20,229 nucleotides of DNA, from contig QFOX01000037.1 in NCBI GenBank assembly GCA_003241645.1, forward strand, positions 1-20,229, given 5' to 3'. Position 1 is the stretch's first letter, and each line of letters opens with the position of its first letter. The notes below the pieces were generated by a model that searched no databases, was not told the origin of the DNA, and saw only the letters and a program-made list of their open reading frames with translations. Position numbers and translations under genes: made by a program. The stretch comes from Azospirillum brasilense. Lineage in GTDB: Bacteria; Pseudomonadota; Alphaproteobacteria; Rickettsiales; UBA3002. Shown here one piece after another: positions 1 to 7,922 of the stretch.

Positions 1-11
1 CCCGAGTTTCT

Positions 12-620
12 ATGCAAAAATTCACGACCCTTTCCGCCATTGCCGCGCCCATGCCGCTTCAGAACATCGATACGGACATGATCATTCCGAAGCAGTTCCT
101 GAAGACCATCAAGCGCACCGGCCTGAAAGAGGGCCTGTTCTACGAGATGCGCTACACGGTGGATGGCACGAAGATCGAAGATTTCGTGCTGCACCGCGCG
201 CCGTATGACCACGCAGAGATCGTCGTGGCGTATGAGAATTTCGGCTGCGGCAGCTCGCGCGAGCATGCGCCGTGGGCGCTGCTGGACTTTGGCATTCGCT
301 GCGTGATCGCGCCGAGCTTTGCCGATATTTTCTACAATAACTGCTTCAAGAACGGCATCCTGCCGGTGGTGCTGCCGCGCGAGCAGGTGGAATCGCTGAT
401 GCAGGTGGCGCAGGCCGGCCAGTCCGTCACGGTCGATCTGGCGAACCAGTCGGTCACCGCGGGCAACCACCAGTTCACGTTCGAGATGGACCCGTTCCGC
501 AAGAAATGCCTGGTTGAAGGGCTCGATGACATCGGCCTCACGCTACAGAAGAAAGACGCCATTAGTGCCTACGAAGCGAAGCTGCAGCAGGAGCGTCCGT
601 GGCTGATAGCGACCCACTAA
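12..620 (+). CDS. leuD: 3-isopropylmalate dehydratase small subunit
   Basis: Small subunit of isopropylmalate isomerase, which with LeuC converts 2-isopropylmalate to 3-isopropylmalate in leucine synthesis in the cytosol. The 202-residue length is normal for the family. The swivel-domain signatures are visible: NIDTDMIIPKQFL near residue 18, the substrate-loop FGCGSSREHAPWAL near residue 77, and FADIFYNNCFKNGILP shortly after. The ATG at 12 lies only 11 bases into the window, so leuC, its usual partner, would lie just upstream but cannot be seen. The 3' end overlaps the next ORF by 22 bases, and leuB follows two genes later, so this is probably one leucine operon. Identification is secure. 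Confidence 0.97.
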   Translation: MQKFTTLSAIAAPMPLQNIDTDMIIPKQFLKTIKRTGLKEGLFYEMRYTVDGTKIEDFVLHRAPYDHAEIVVAYENFGCGSSREHAPWALLDFGIRCVIAPSFADIFYNNCFKNGILPVVLPREQVESLMQVAQAGQSVTVDLANQSVTAGNHQFTFEMDPFRKKCLVEGLDDIGLTLQKKDAISAYEAKLQQERPWLIATH

Positions 621-1018
621 TTGCCCCTGTGCAGGCCGCCCGGGCGTTGCGTGCGCTCGCGACCATCCTGCACGACGACATGGCCATGCGCTTTGTGGCC
701 CAGAGCGGCTCGGACATGCCGATCGAATATGGCCGCATCGCGGCGCAATTAGGGCTCCTGCCCATCACCAGCACGGCGCATGACGTGCATGCAGCCCTTG
801 CCCCCATTGGCGACAACCTGCGGCATTTAAAAGCGCGGCTTGCGATCCAGCTGGAGCCGTCGCTGCTTTCCAACAGCACGCCCGCCCAGCGCGAGCGGGC
901 GTTGCACGTGATCGGCGCCATCGACCAGATCGGCGAACTGGCCCAGCTCGACGTGCAGCTGACGCCGGATCAGGGCGGCAAAGGCGCGCATGCGCAGGAA
1001 GCATTTCGCGCCCGCTAA
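599..1018 (+). CDS. Hypothetical protein in leuD-leuB interval
   Basis: A 139-residue protein that I do not recognise. It starts at a GTG (599) inside the last codons of leuD, which suggests translational coupling. The sequence is Ala/Leu-rich and looks mostly helical, with no signal peptide, membrane span or cysteine motif. The middle reads like amphipathic helices (residues about 10-30, 60-80 and 90-115) and the C-terminus is a short basic tail. Base composition matches the neighbouring leu genes. I see no catalytic motif and assign no function. The overlap with leuD and the lack of a competing ORF on the + strand support it being real, although the GTG start is uncertain. Confidence 0.6.
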   Translation: MADSDPLIAPVQAARALRALATILHDDMAMRFVAQSGSDMPIEYGRIAAQLGLLPITSTAHDVHAALAPIGDNLRHLKARLAIQLEPSLLSNSTPAQRERALHVIGAIDQIGELAQLDVQLTPDQGGKGAHAQEAFRAR

Positions 1019-1066
1019 CCCTGCATAAACCCTTGAATCGCGCAGGCAGGGTGCTACAACGCCCGC

Positions 1067-1489
1067 ATGCAACCTGATTTTTCGATTCTCCCCATGGGCA
1101 TCTGGCCCACGCTGCTGGCGTTCATCGCCATGCTGGTGCTGTACCACGCCTGGATCTCGCCGCTGATGTTCCAGCGCGCATGGATCCGCCATAGCGGCAT
1201 TCGCCCGGGCGACCTGCGCCGCGGCGACAAGCGCAGCGTGTTCGTGGTGAGCATCTTCGGCCGCGCCTTCATGGCGGTGCTGCTGGGCATGGTGGCGGGC
1301 CACGCGGCCGCTCACCCGGCAGCCCTGTTCACCGTGGCGGCGCTGGTCTGGCTGGCGGTCATGTTCGAACAGCTGGCGGGCATTCTCTCGCGCCGCGAGC
1401 CGCTGGCGCTGTTCTTCCTTCTCACCTTCCGCCACCTTGCCTGCATCATGCTGGGTGCGCTGATCTACTATCTCTGGAGCATGCTATGA
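1067..1489 (+). CDS. Small integral membrane protein, DUF1761-like
   Basis: A 140-residue membrane protein with four likely membrane helices (residues about 10-32, 65-84, 86-106 and 114-138). The N-terminal helix followed by WISPLMFQRAWIRHSGI resembles the start of DUF1761 proteins, which have a W/Y-x-P-L-x-F-x-x-x-W pattern there and a four-helix layout. The function of that family is not known. The stop codon overlaps the leuB start as ATGA (1486-1489), so translation is probably coupled to leuB. A second possible start is the ATG at 1094. The DUF1761 link is by pattern only and is moderate at best; that it is a membrane protein is clear. Confidence 0.7.
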   Translation: MQPDFSILPMGIWPTLLAFIAMLVLYHAWISPLMFQRAWIRHSGIRPGDLRRGDKRSVFVVSIFGRAFMAVLLGMVAGHAAAHPAALFTVAALVWLAVMFEQLAGILSRREPLALFFLLTFRHLACIMLGALIYYLWSML

Positions 1490-2607
1490 GCACGAGCAAA
1501 ACGATCCTTCTCCTCCCCGGCGACGGCATTGGCCCCGAAGTGGTGGCACAGGCCAAACGCGTGCTGGATTGGGCCGGCGCCGCAAGCGGCGTCAGCTTTA
1601 CCTACGACAACGCGCTGATCGGTGGTGCGGCCTATGAAGCGACCGGCACCCCCTACCCCGCCGAAACGCTGGAGAAAGCCAAGAAGGCCGACGCCATTCT
1701 GCTGGGTGCCGTGGGCGGCCCGCAATGGGAAGCGCTTGATTACAGCGTGCGCCCCGAGCGCGGCCTGCTGGGCATTCGCAAGGACCTCGACCTGTTCGCC
1801 AATTTGCGCCCCGCCATGTGCTTCGATGCACTGGCCGATGCCAGCACGCTGAAGCGTGAGGTCATCGCGGGCCTCGACATCCTCATCATCCGCGAGCTCA
1901 CCGGCGATATTTACTTCGGCCAGCCGCGCGGCGTGAGCATGGAGAATGGCCACCGCGTGGGCCGCAACACCATGGTCTATGCCGACTGGGAAGTGCAGCG
2001 CATTGCCCGCGTGGCGTTCGACATGGCACGTGCGCGCAACAAGAAGCTCTGCTCCATCGACAAGGCGAACGTGCTGGAAGCCACCGAAATGTGGCGCGAA
2101 GAAGTGCAGAAGATCGGCGATGCGGAATACACCGACGTGGCGCTCAGCCACATGTACGTGGATAACGCCGCCATGCAGCTGGTGCGCGCCCCCAAGCAGT
2201 TCGATGTGGTCGTCACCGGCAACATCTTCGGCGATATCCTGAGCGACTGCGCCGCCATGCTCACCGGCTCGCTCGGCATGCTGCCCAGCGCCAGCCTCGG
2301 TGCCGAGAAGGACGGCAAGCGCGCCGCCCTGTACGAGCCCGTGCATGGCTCCGCCCCGGACATTGCCGGCCAGGGCATCGCCAACCCGATCGCCACCATC
2401 CTCAGCGCGGGCATGATGCTGCGCTACAGCTTCAACCTCACCCGTGAGGCCGACATGGTGGATGCCGCCATTGCCCAAGTGCTGGCCGATGGGCTGCGCA
2501 CCGGCGATATCATGCAGGATGGCGCGAAAAAGGTGGGGACAGCCGCCATGGGCGATGCTATCCTCTCTGCCCTTGAATCACTTCAGAAGAACTCGAAAGC
2601 AGCATAA
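1486..2607 (+). CDS. leuB: 3-isopropylmalate dehydrogenase
   Basis: NAD-dependent oxidative decarboxylation of 3-isopropylmalate to 2-oxoisocaproate, the third dedicated step of leucine synthesis. The protein has 373 residues, as expected. Visible motifs are LLPGDGIGPEV at the N-terminus, ELTGDIYFGQPRG (substrate loop), the metal-binding segment GNIFGDILSDCAAMLTGS, and YEPVHGSAPDIAGQGIANP, the cofactor-binding region that marks NAD-type LeuB. The start overlaps the membrane-protein gene as ATGA, and asd begins one base after the TAA stop, so the cluster is expressed as one unit. Identification is secure. Confidence 0.97.
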   Translation: MSTSKTILLLPGDGIGPEVVAQAKRVLDWAGAASGVSFTYDNALIGGAAYEATGTPYPAETLEKAKKADAILLGAVGGPQWEALDYSVRPERGLLGIRKDLDLFANLRPAMCFDALADASTLKREVIAGLDILIIRELTGDIYFGQPRGVSMENGHRVGRNTMVYADWEVQRIARVAFDMARARNKKLCSIDKANVLEATEMWREEVQKIGDAEYTDVALSHMYVDNAAMQLVRAPKQFDVVVTGNIFGDILSDCAAMLTGSLGMLPSASLGAEKDGKRAALYEPVHGSAPDIAGQGIANPIATILSAGMMLRYSFNLTREADMVDAAIAQVLADGLRTGDIMQDGAKKVGTAAMGDAILSALESLQKNSKAA

Positions 2608-2608
2608 T

Positions 2609-3640
2609 ATGTCGTACAAAATTGCAGTCGTGGGTGCCACCGGTAACGTGGGCCGCGAAATTCTGGAAATCCTTTCCGAACGCAACTTCCCGGTAAGCGA
2701 AGTGGTGGCGCTGGCCAGCCGCAACAGCCAGGGCAAACAGGTGAGCTTCGGCGACGATAAAGTGCTCGAAGTGCAGGTGCTGGATGATTACGACTTCTCC
2801 GACACCGACATCGCCCTGTTCTCGCCGGGCAGCAATGTGAGCAAGGTGCACGCACCGCGCGCGGCCGAGCAAGGCTGCGTGGTGATCGACAACACCTCGT
2901 ATTTCCGCATGGAAGAAGGCATTCCGCTGGTGGTGCCGGAAGTGAACGCCGACGCGCTGCGCGACTACGCGACCCGCAACATCATTGCCAATCCGAACTG
3001 CTCCACCGCGCAAATGGTGGTGGCGCTGAAGCCGCTGCATGCGGCCAACCCGATCAAGCGCGTGGTGGTGAGCACCTACCAGAGCGTGAGCGGCGCCGGG
3101 AAAGACGCGATGGACGAGCTGTATGAGCAGACCAAAGCGCTCTACATGCACGACCACAAAGAACCGAAGAAATTCACCAAGCGCATTGCGTTCAACGTGA
3201 TCCCGCACATCGACAGCTTCATGGAAAGCGGCGACACGAAGGAAGAATGGAAAATGGTCGAGGAGACCAAGAAGATCCTCGACGAGAACATCCAGGTGAC
3301 CGCCACCTGCGTGCGCGTGCCCGTGTTCGTGGGCCATAGCGAGTCGGTGAACGTGGAATTCACCAACCCCATCACCGTGGAAGAAGTCTACGACCTGCTG
3401 GAGAACGCCGAAGGCCTGACCGTGGTCGATCGCCGCGAAAATGGCGGCTACATCAGCCCGCTCGAGTGCGTTGGCGAAGACGGCGTGTTCGTGTCGCGCA
3501 TCCGCAAGGACCCGACCGTGCCCAACGGCATCAACATGTGGGTAGTGGCCGACAACCTGCGCAAAGGTGCGGCACTGAACGCGGTGCAGATCGCGGAAAC
3601 GCTGATCCAGCAGTTCGGCCTGCGCGCCAAAGCGGCGTAA
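2609..3640 (+). CDS. asd: Aspartate-semialdehyde dehydrogenase
   Basis: NADPH-dependent reduction of aspartyl phosphate to aspartate semialdehyde, the branch point to lysine, diaminopimelate, threonine and methionine. With the ATG at 2609 the protein has 343 residues. The Rossmann motif GATGNVGRE is at residues 9-17, the active-site cysteine is C131 in NPNCSTAQ, and the SGAGKDAMDELYEQ segment follows. A longer ORF from 2444 exists but would overlap most of the leuB 3' end and adds a Trp/Arg-rich non-homologous stretch, so I reject that start. The gap to leuB is one base. The gene converges with the Nudix ORF, with two bases between the stop codons. Confidence 0.97.
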   Translation: MSYKIAVVGATGNVGREILEILSERNFPVSEVVALASRNSQGKQVSFGDDKVLEVQVLDDYDFSDTDIALFSPGSNVSKVHAPRAAEQGCVVIDNTSYFRMEEGIPLVVPEVNADALRDYATRNIIANPNCSTAQMVVALKPLHAANPIKRVVVSTYQSVSGAGKDAMDELYEQTKALYMHDHKEPKKFTKRIAFNVIPHIDSFMESGDTKEEWKMVEETKKILDENIQVTATCVRVPVFVGHSESVNVEFTNPITVEEVYDLLENAEGLTVVDRRENGGYISPLECVGEDGVFVSRIRKDPTVPNGINMWVVADNLRKGAALNAVQIAETLIQQFGLRAKAA

Positions 3641-3642
3641 GC

Positions 3643-5100
3643 CTAGCGCTGCGGCCCTGTATTGCCTTCTGGAGAGGGCGCTTGCATGCGCTCGCTCCAG
3701 ACGCGGCGCTGTGCGTCGCGGGCTTTTATCAGCGGGTCTAGCACATCGTATTCACCGGGCATGCCATAGGCACGCACCATTGGATCTTCCTTGGCCATGG
3801 CATTTTGAAAGCGCGTGACACTGCGCACCAAACTCCGTTGCGGCACAAAACCAGCGATGCCTGCCAATTGCGAATGTTCGATCTGCATATGGCGGCGCAG
3901 CTGGGCGACATCATCGCTATTGGCACCTGCTAAACGTACGTCTTGTTTAAGCCGTTGCTCTAGCGCCTGATCGATCGCTGCACAATCACCGCTGGAAGCA
4001 TACCGGTAATCATCGTTCAAAACCGCCATTTTCAGGCTGTGCGCGACAAAGCGTTTGGAAGGCACAATATCTGCCCCTTCCTGGTAGTAATGTAGCGGGC
4101 TGTCCTTATCGTCCATTTTGATAAGCGCCTTATCGCTACCTACGATACCCCGGCCTTTTGCATATGCCTTGATCATCGCGAATGCACCGCGCAAAATGCT
4201 GTATTCATTGGGTGGAAGATTGCGGCAAAACAGCTGCCAATCGTCGCGCGAGGCGATCTGCCCTTGCGGTGCATACTCATACTCTAACCGCGCAAACCAC
4301 TGGCTAGGCGCAGGTGGTTCAACCGTAAATTCACCTGCATGACCACCGTGGAGCAATTGATACATCCGCTCATGGCGCGGATCACGCGCCGGACCTTCAC
4401 GCGTAAGCTGGTCCGGCGGAATCGAGCCGTAACGGATCCATTCGAGGTATGTATCGAACGGCGGATGCTTGATCAGGTCTGCTGTCTGGTCACCGATTGA
4501 GTATACCACCGTTGGCTCTGTGAGTTGGCCAGCTCGCTTTAGGTCAAGGTTTCGCTGATTCTTTAGAGATGTCTGCAGATGTTCGATCCCCTCCACCTCG
4601 ACATTAAACAATGCCATGCGTGTCGGTATTGAGGCACGCGTGTAGTATACGTGCTCTAGTGGAATCGGATCGGCGCGTAGCACCGTTACGCCGGGGTAGG
4701 CCTTGCTTCTCCAGTTTTCAACAGGCAATCCTCGCTTCAGGCGACCGATGTTATTGTCGCCCAGCATGGCACGCAGATCGATCCCGGTTTCTTCATGAGT
4801 TTCACGGATCGCCGCATCCAATGTATCTTCACCGGGGTCGATGCTCCCCTTCGGAAGCATGTAGTATTTCGTCAGGTCCTCAGGCTGCATGCGCTGATTT
4901 CGGCCACTCGATTGAACAACCTGTGCATCGTAAAACCGACCCTGTGTGTAGGGCGCGACCAGTACGTGCTCATCCTTGACCATGACTTCGGTGTAATCAG
5001 CCATGATTTGAGGCTTTTTGAGATAGCCATGGATGACCACGCCCGCCTTTTTCAGCGGCAGGCTGTTGGGGTCCCCATTGTATGTTTTTGGCTTGGTCAT
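3643..5100 (-). CDS. Nudix-domain protein with large unknown C-terminal region
   Basis: A 485-residue protein. A Nudix box is clear at residues 85-107 (G85, E91, R99, E100, E103, E104, G106), so the N-terminal 200 residues probably hydrolyse a nucleoside diphosphate linked to another moiety; the substrate cannot be told. Residues about 210-485 match nothing I recognise. They are rich in charged residues and helical-looking, with no signal peptide or membrane span. Most Nudix hydrolases have 130-220 residues, so more than half of the protein is extra. G+C content and codon use look lower and more relaxed than in the flanking asd and sdh genes, hinting at acquisition by transfer. It stands alone, convergent with asd and divergent from sdhC. 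The Nudix call is firm; the overall function is unknown. Confidence 0.85.
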   Translation of the reverse strand: MTKPKTYNGDPNSLPLKKAGVVIHGYLKKPQIMADYTEVMVKDEHVLVAPYTQGRFYDAQVVQSSGRNQRMQPEDLTKYYMLPKGSIDPGEDTLDAAIRETHEETGIDLRAMLGDNNIGRLKRGLPVENWRSKAYPGVTVLRADPIPLEHVYYTRASIPTRMALFNVEVEGIEHLQTSLKNQRNLDLKRAGQLTEPTVVYSIGDQTADLIKHPPFDTYLEWIRYGSIPPDQLTREGPARDPRHERMYQLLHGGHAGEFTVEPPAPSQWFARLEYEYAPQGQIASRDDWQLFCRNLPPNEYSILRGAFAMIKAYAKGRGIVGSDKALIKMDDKDSPLHYYQEGADIVPSKRFVAHSLKMAVLNDDYRYASSGDCAAIDQALEQRLKQDVRLAGANSDDVAQLRRHMQIEHSQLAGIAGFVPQRSLVRSVTRFQNAMAKEDPMVRAYGMPGEYDVLDPLIKARDAQRRVWSERMQAPSPEGNTGPQR

Positions 5101-5124
5101 GCGTGCAATTTAGCCCGGTTTTTC

Positions 5125-5153
5125 CTTACATTTCGTTAAGGTTCCAGTGACAA
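5125..5153 (-). promoter_or_regulatory. Possible promoter of the Nudix gene
   Basis: On the minus strand TTGTCA (5153-5148) and TGTAAG (5130-5125) are separated by 17 bases, a fair sigma-70-type match. Transcription would begin near 5118, about 18 bases before the ATG. I see no clear Shine-Dalgarno sequence. This is inference from consensus only. Confidence 0.35.
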
Positions 5154-5164
5154 TTTCGTGACAA
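5147..5164. repeat. Tandem heptamer GTGACAA, possible operator
   Basis: GTGACAA occurs at 5147-5153 and again at 5158-5164, a period of 11 bases (about one helical turn), in the divergent Nudix/sdhC intergenic region. The first copy overlaps the proposed -35 of the Nudix promoter. Such phased direct repeats can be regulator sites, but chance is not excluded. Confidence 0.3.
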
Positions 5165-5210
5165 CGGGCGGATTGCGTGCCCCTGCACAAAAATCAAGCA
5201 AATCCTAGGT

Positions 5211-5239
5211 TTGACAAAGCGCGCACTGCGTCATAGATA
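5211..5239 (+). promoter_or_regulatory. sigma-70-type promoter of the sdh operon
   Basis: A perfect -35 TTGACA (5211-5216), a 17-base spacer and a -10 TAGATA (5234-5239), followed by a purine-rich ribosome-binding stretch (ACGAGAGAGAAT) before the sdhC ATG at 5273. The predicted start of transcription is near 5246. It is one of the best consensus promoters in the window, consistent with strong housekeeping expression of succinate dehydrogenase. Confidence 0.75.
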
Positions 5240-5272
5240 GCGGACAAGAACAATAACGACGAGAGAGAATCT

Positions 5273-5677
5273 ATGGCCCGTATCCAGGACCAACGTCCGC
5301 TATCGCCTTTCATGATCGGGCCCTATTACCGCCCGCAGCTCAGCAGCATGCTCTCTATCCTGCACCGCATCACCGGGGTGGCGCTGTCCTTCGGCCTGAT
5401 CCTGTTCGCCGCGTGGGTGTGGGCCGCTGCCTACAGCCCCGATTGCTTCGCCGACATTCAGGCCTTCGCGTCCAGCATCATCGGCAAGCTGTTCCTCTTC
5501 GGCTGGACGGTGGCGTTCTACTACCATCTGGGCAATGGCATCCGCCACCTGAACTGGGATATGGGCCGCGGCTTCAGCATTCCTGAAATGACCCGCTCGG
5601 GCTGGCTGGTGGTGCTTTTCACCGCGGCCATGAGCGTGTTCACCTGGGCCATCGTGCTTCGCAAGGTAGGTTTCTAA
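5273..5677 (+). CDS. sdhC: Succinate dehydrogenase cytochrome b556 subunit
   Basis: Membrane anchor subunit of respiratory complex II, which with SdhD holds SdhAB to the inner membrane and binds heme b and ubiquinone. The protein has 134 residues. The N-terminal RPLSPF...YYRPQLSSMLSILHRITG is the family signature and contains the quinone-site Ser/Arg region. Three membrane helices can be seen (about residues 28-52, 65-85 and 108-130), and HLGNGIRHLNWD carries the expected heme-ligand histidine region. It is the first gene of the operon, and its TAA shares one base with the sdhD ATG. Confidence 0.95.
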   Translation: MARIQDQRPLSPFMIGPYYRPQLSSMLSILHRITGVALSFGLILFAAWVWAAAYSPDCFADIQAFASSIIGKLFLFGWTVAFYYHLGNGIRHLNWDMGRGFSIPEMTRSGWLVVLFTAAMSVFTWAIVLRKVGF

Positions 5678-6081
5678 TGTCCGAATATTCCCGCTCCCCG
5701 CTTCGTAGCAACCTCGGCCGCGTGCGTGCACTCGGCTCGGCCCGCCACGGCGCGCGCCACTGGTGGATGGAACGCCTCACCTCGCTGGCGCTGATTCCGC
5801 TCAGCCTCTGGTTCATGGCGAGCCTGCTGCAGAACCTGCTCGGCGCCGACGCACAGGGCGTAGCCGCATGGCTTTCCTCGCCCTTCAGCGCGCTGCTGAT
5901 GGCGGCGCTCACCTTCATCGGTTTCATGCACGCCAAAATGGGCCTGCAAGTGGTGATCGAGGATTACGTGCACAGCGAAGCGAAGAAGATCGCCCTCACC
6001 CTGTTCAAAGACACCTGCTGCTACGCGCTGGGCGCACTGGCGCTGGTGGCTATCGCCAAACTGCATTTCATCGGACTCTAG
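5677..6081 (+). CDS. sdhD: Succinate dehydrogenase hydrophobic membrane anchor
   Basis: Second membrane anchor of complex II, 134 residues. An N-terminal cytoplasmic Arg-rich segment is followed by HWWMERLTSLALIPLSLW, typical of the family, then three membrane helices (about residues 31-55, 66-88 and 108-130). The motif HAKMGLQVVIEDYVH at the end of the second helix carries the conserved heme-b ligand histidine and the quinone-site Asp-Tyr pair. The gene overlaps sdhC by one base and lies three bases from sdhA, so it is co-transcribed and probably translationally coupled. Confidence 0.95.
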   Translation: MSEYSRSPLRSNLGRVRALGSARHGARHWWMERLTSLALIPLSLWFMASLLQNLLGADAQGVAAWLSSPFSALLMAALTFIGFMHAKMGLQVVIEDYVHSEAKKIALTLFKDTCCYALGALALVAIAKLHFIGL

Positions 6082-6084
6082 ACC

Positions 6085-7920
6085 ATGGCTGATCAAAAAC
6101 AACCTTCCGCGAAATCCTTCACCATCGGTGGGCGCGCCTACCCCATCACCGACCATTACTACGACGTGATCGTCGTGGGTGCGGGCGGTGCGGGCCTGCG
6201 CGCCACGTTCGGCATGGCGGCCGAAGGCCTGTCCACCGCGTGCCTTTCCAAAGTGTTCCCCACCCGCTCGCACACCGTGGCGGCGCAGGGCGGCATCTCG
6301 GCCGCGCTGGCCAATATGGGGCCGGATGACTGGCGCTGGCACTTCTACGATACCATCAAGGGATCGGACTGGCTGGGCGACCAGGACGCCATCGAATACA
6401 TGTGCAAGGAAGCCATTCCCGCCATCATCGAGCTGGAACATTACGGCGTACCGTTCAGCCGCACCAAAGAAGGCAAAATTTATCAGCGCCCGTTCGGCGG
6501 CATGACCACCAATTATGGTGACGGCCCGGCCGCGCAGCGCACCTGCGCCGCGGCGGATCGCACCGGCCACGCCATTCTGCACACGCTTTACACGCAAGCG
6601 CTGCGCCACAAGGCGAAATTCTTCATCGAATATTTCGCGGTGGACCTGCTGATGACCGACGACGGCGAATGCCGCGGCGTGCTGGCATGGAACCTCGATG
6701 ACGGCTCGCTGCACCGCTTCTGGGGCCAGCAGACCGTGCTCGCCACCGGCGGCTATGGCCGCGCCTATTTCTCGGCCACCTCGGCGCACACCTGCACCGG
6801 CGACGGCGGCGGCATGGCCATCCGCGCGGGCATCCCCATGCAGGACATGGAATTCGTACAGTTCCACCCCACCGGCATTTACGGCGCAGGCTGCCTCATT
6901 ACCGAAGGCGCGCGCGGCGAAGGCGGGTACCTTGTGAACAGCAAGGGCGAGCGCTTCATGGAGCGTTATGCCCCCAGCGCCAAAGACCTCGCCAGCCGCG
7001 ACGTCGTTTCGCGCGCCATGACCATGGAGATCCGTGAAGGCCGCGGCGTGGGTGCCGAAGCCGACCATATCTTCCTGCATCTGGACCATATCTCGCCCGA
7101 GCTGCTGCATGAGCGCCTGCCCGGCATTTCCGAGACCGCGAAGATCTTCGCCGGGGTGGATGTGACCAAGCAGCCCATTCCCGTGCTGCCCACGGTGCAT
7201 TACAACATGGGTGGCATTCCCACCAACTACCATGGCGAGGTCGTAACCTCGGATGGCGGCATGGGCGTGACCCAGGTTCCGGGCCTCATGGCCATTGGTG
7301 AGGCGGCGTGCGTGAGCGTGCATGGCGCGAACCGCCTCGGCTCCAACTCGCTGCTGGATCTGGTCGTGTTCGGCCGTGCGGCGGCGCACCGTGCCAAGGC
7401 GACCGTTACGCCCGGCAAACAGGTCAGCATGGCCCCCGCCAGTGCGACCGAGAAAGCCCTTGCCCGCTTCGATGGTATTCGCCACGCGTCGGGCACGCAA
7501 TCCACCGCGCAGATCCGCCGCTCGATGCAGCGCGTGATGCAGAACCACGCCGCGGTGTACCGCACGGCGGAGTCGCTGCAGGAAGGCTGCAAGAAAATGA
7601 AGGACGTGCACAACTCCTTCAGCGAACTTTCCGTGAAGGATCGCGGCCTCATCTTCAACTCCGACCTCGTGGAAGCGCTGGAGCTGGACAACCTGCGCGG
7701 CCAGGCGCTGATCACGATCACCAGCGCCGAGAACCGTAAGGAATCGCGCGGCGCGCAAGCACGCGAGGACTTCAAGGACCGCGACGACGAGAACTGGATG
7801 AAGCACACGCTTTGCTGGCTCGACGAAAAAGGCGAGCATCGTTTCGGCTACCGCAAGGTCACCGTCACCACCATGACGGACGAAGTGAACGCCGTGCCGC
7901 CGAAGAAACGGGTCTACTAG
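6085..7920 (+). CDS. sdhA: Succinate dehydrogenase flavoprotein subunit
   Basis: Catalytic subunit of complex II that oxidises succinate to fumarate on covalently bound FAD. The 611-residue length is normal for proteobacterial SdhA. The FAD-binding VVGAGGAGLRA is at residues 31-41. RSHTVAAQGG has H63 as the residue that carries the covalent FAD. The active-site segment QFHPTGIYGAGCLITEGARGEGG and the C-terminal HGANRLGSNSLLDLVVFGRAA are intact. It is followed after two bases by an M48 lipoprotein rather than directly by sdhB. A very long open frame on the opposite strand here is a codon-bias shadow. Confidence 0.98.
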   Translation: MADQKQPSAKSFTIGGRAYPITDHYYDVIVVGAGGAGLRATFGMAAEGLSTACLSKVFPTRSHTVAAQGGISAALANMGPDDWRWHFYDTIKGSDWLGDQDAIEYMCKEAIPAIIELEHYGVPFSRTKEGKIYQRPFGGMTTNYGDGPAAQRTCAAADRTGHAILHTLYTQALRHKAKFFIEYFAVDLLMTDDGECRGVLAWNLDDGSLHRFWGQQTVLATGGYGRAYFSATSAHTCTGDGGGMAIRAGIPMQDMEFVQFHPTGIYGAGCLITEGARGEGGYLVNSKGERFMERYAPSAKDLASRDVVSRAMTMEIREGRGVGAEADHIFLHLDHISPELLHERLPGISETAKIFAGVDVTKQPIPVLPTVHYNMGGIPTNYHGEVVTSDGGMGVTQVPGLMAIGEAACVSVHGANRLGSNSLLDLVVFGRAAAHRAKATVTPGKQVSMAPASATEKALARFDGIRHASGTQSTAQIRRSMQRVMQNHAAVYRTAESLQEGCKKMKDVHNSFSELSVKDRGLIFNSDLVEALELDNLRGQALITITSAENRKESRGAQAREDFKDRDDENWMKHTLCWLDEKGEHRFGYRKVTVTTMTDEVNAVPPKKRVY

Positions 7921-7922
7921 TC

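Noticed and set aside
2444..2608. N-terminal extension of asd into leuB
   Set aside because: The extra 55 residues are Trp/Pro/Arg-rich and unlike any Asd; the ATG at 2609 gives the standard Rossmann start.
5674..7839. A 721-codon open frame on the minus strand across sdhD and sdhA
   Set aside because: It lies wholly antisense to two certain genes, is His/Ala/Gly/Arg-rich as expected of a high-GC shadow frame, and has no family motif.
7812..7922. Earlier start for the M48 lipoprotein inside sdhA
   Set aside because: It would bury the signal peptide and lipobox behind a basic stretch that is out of frame with sdhA.
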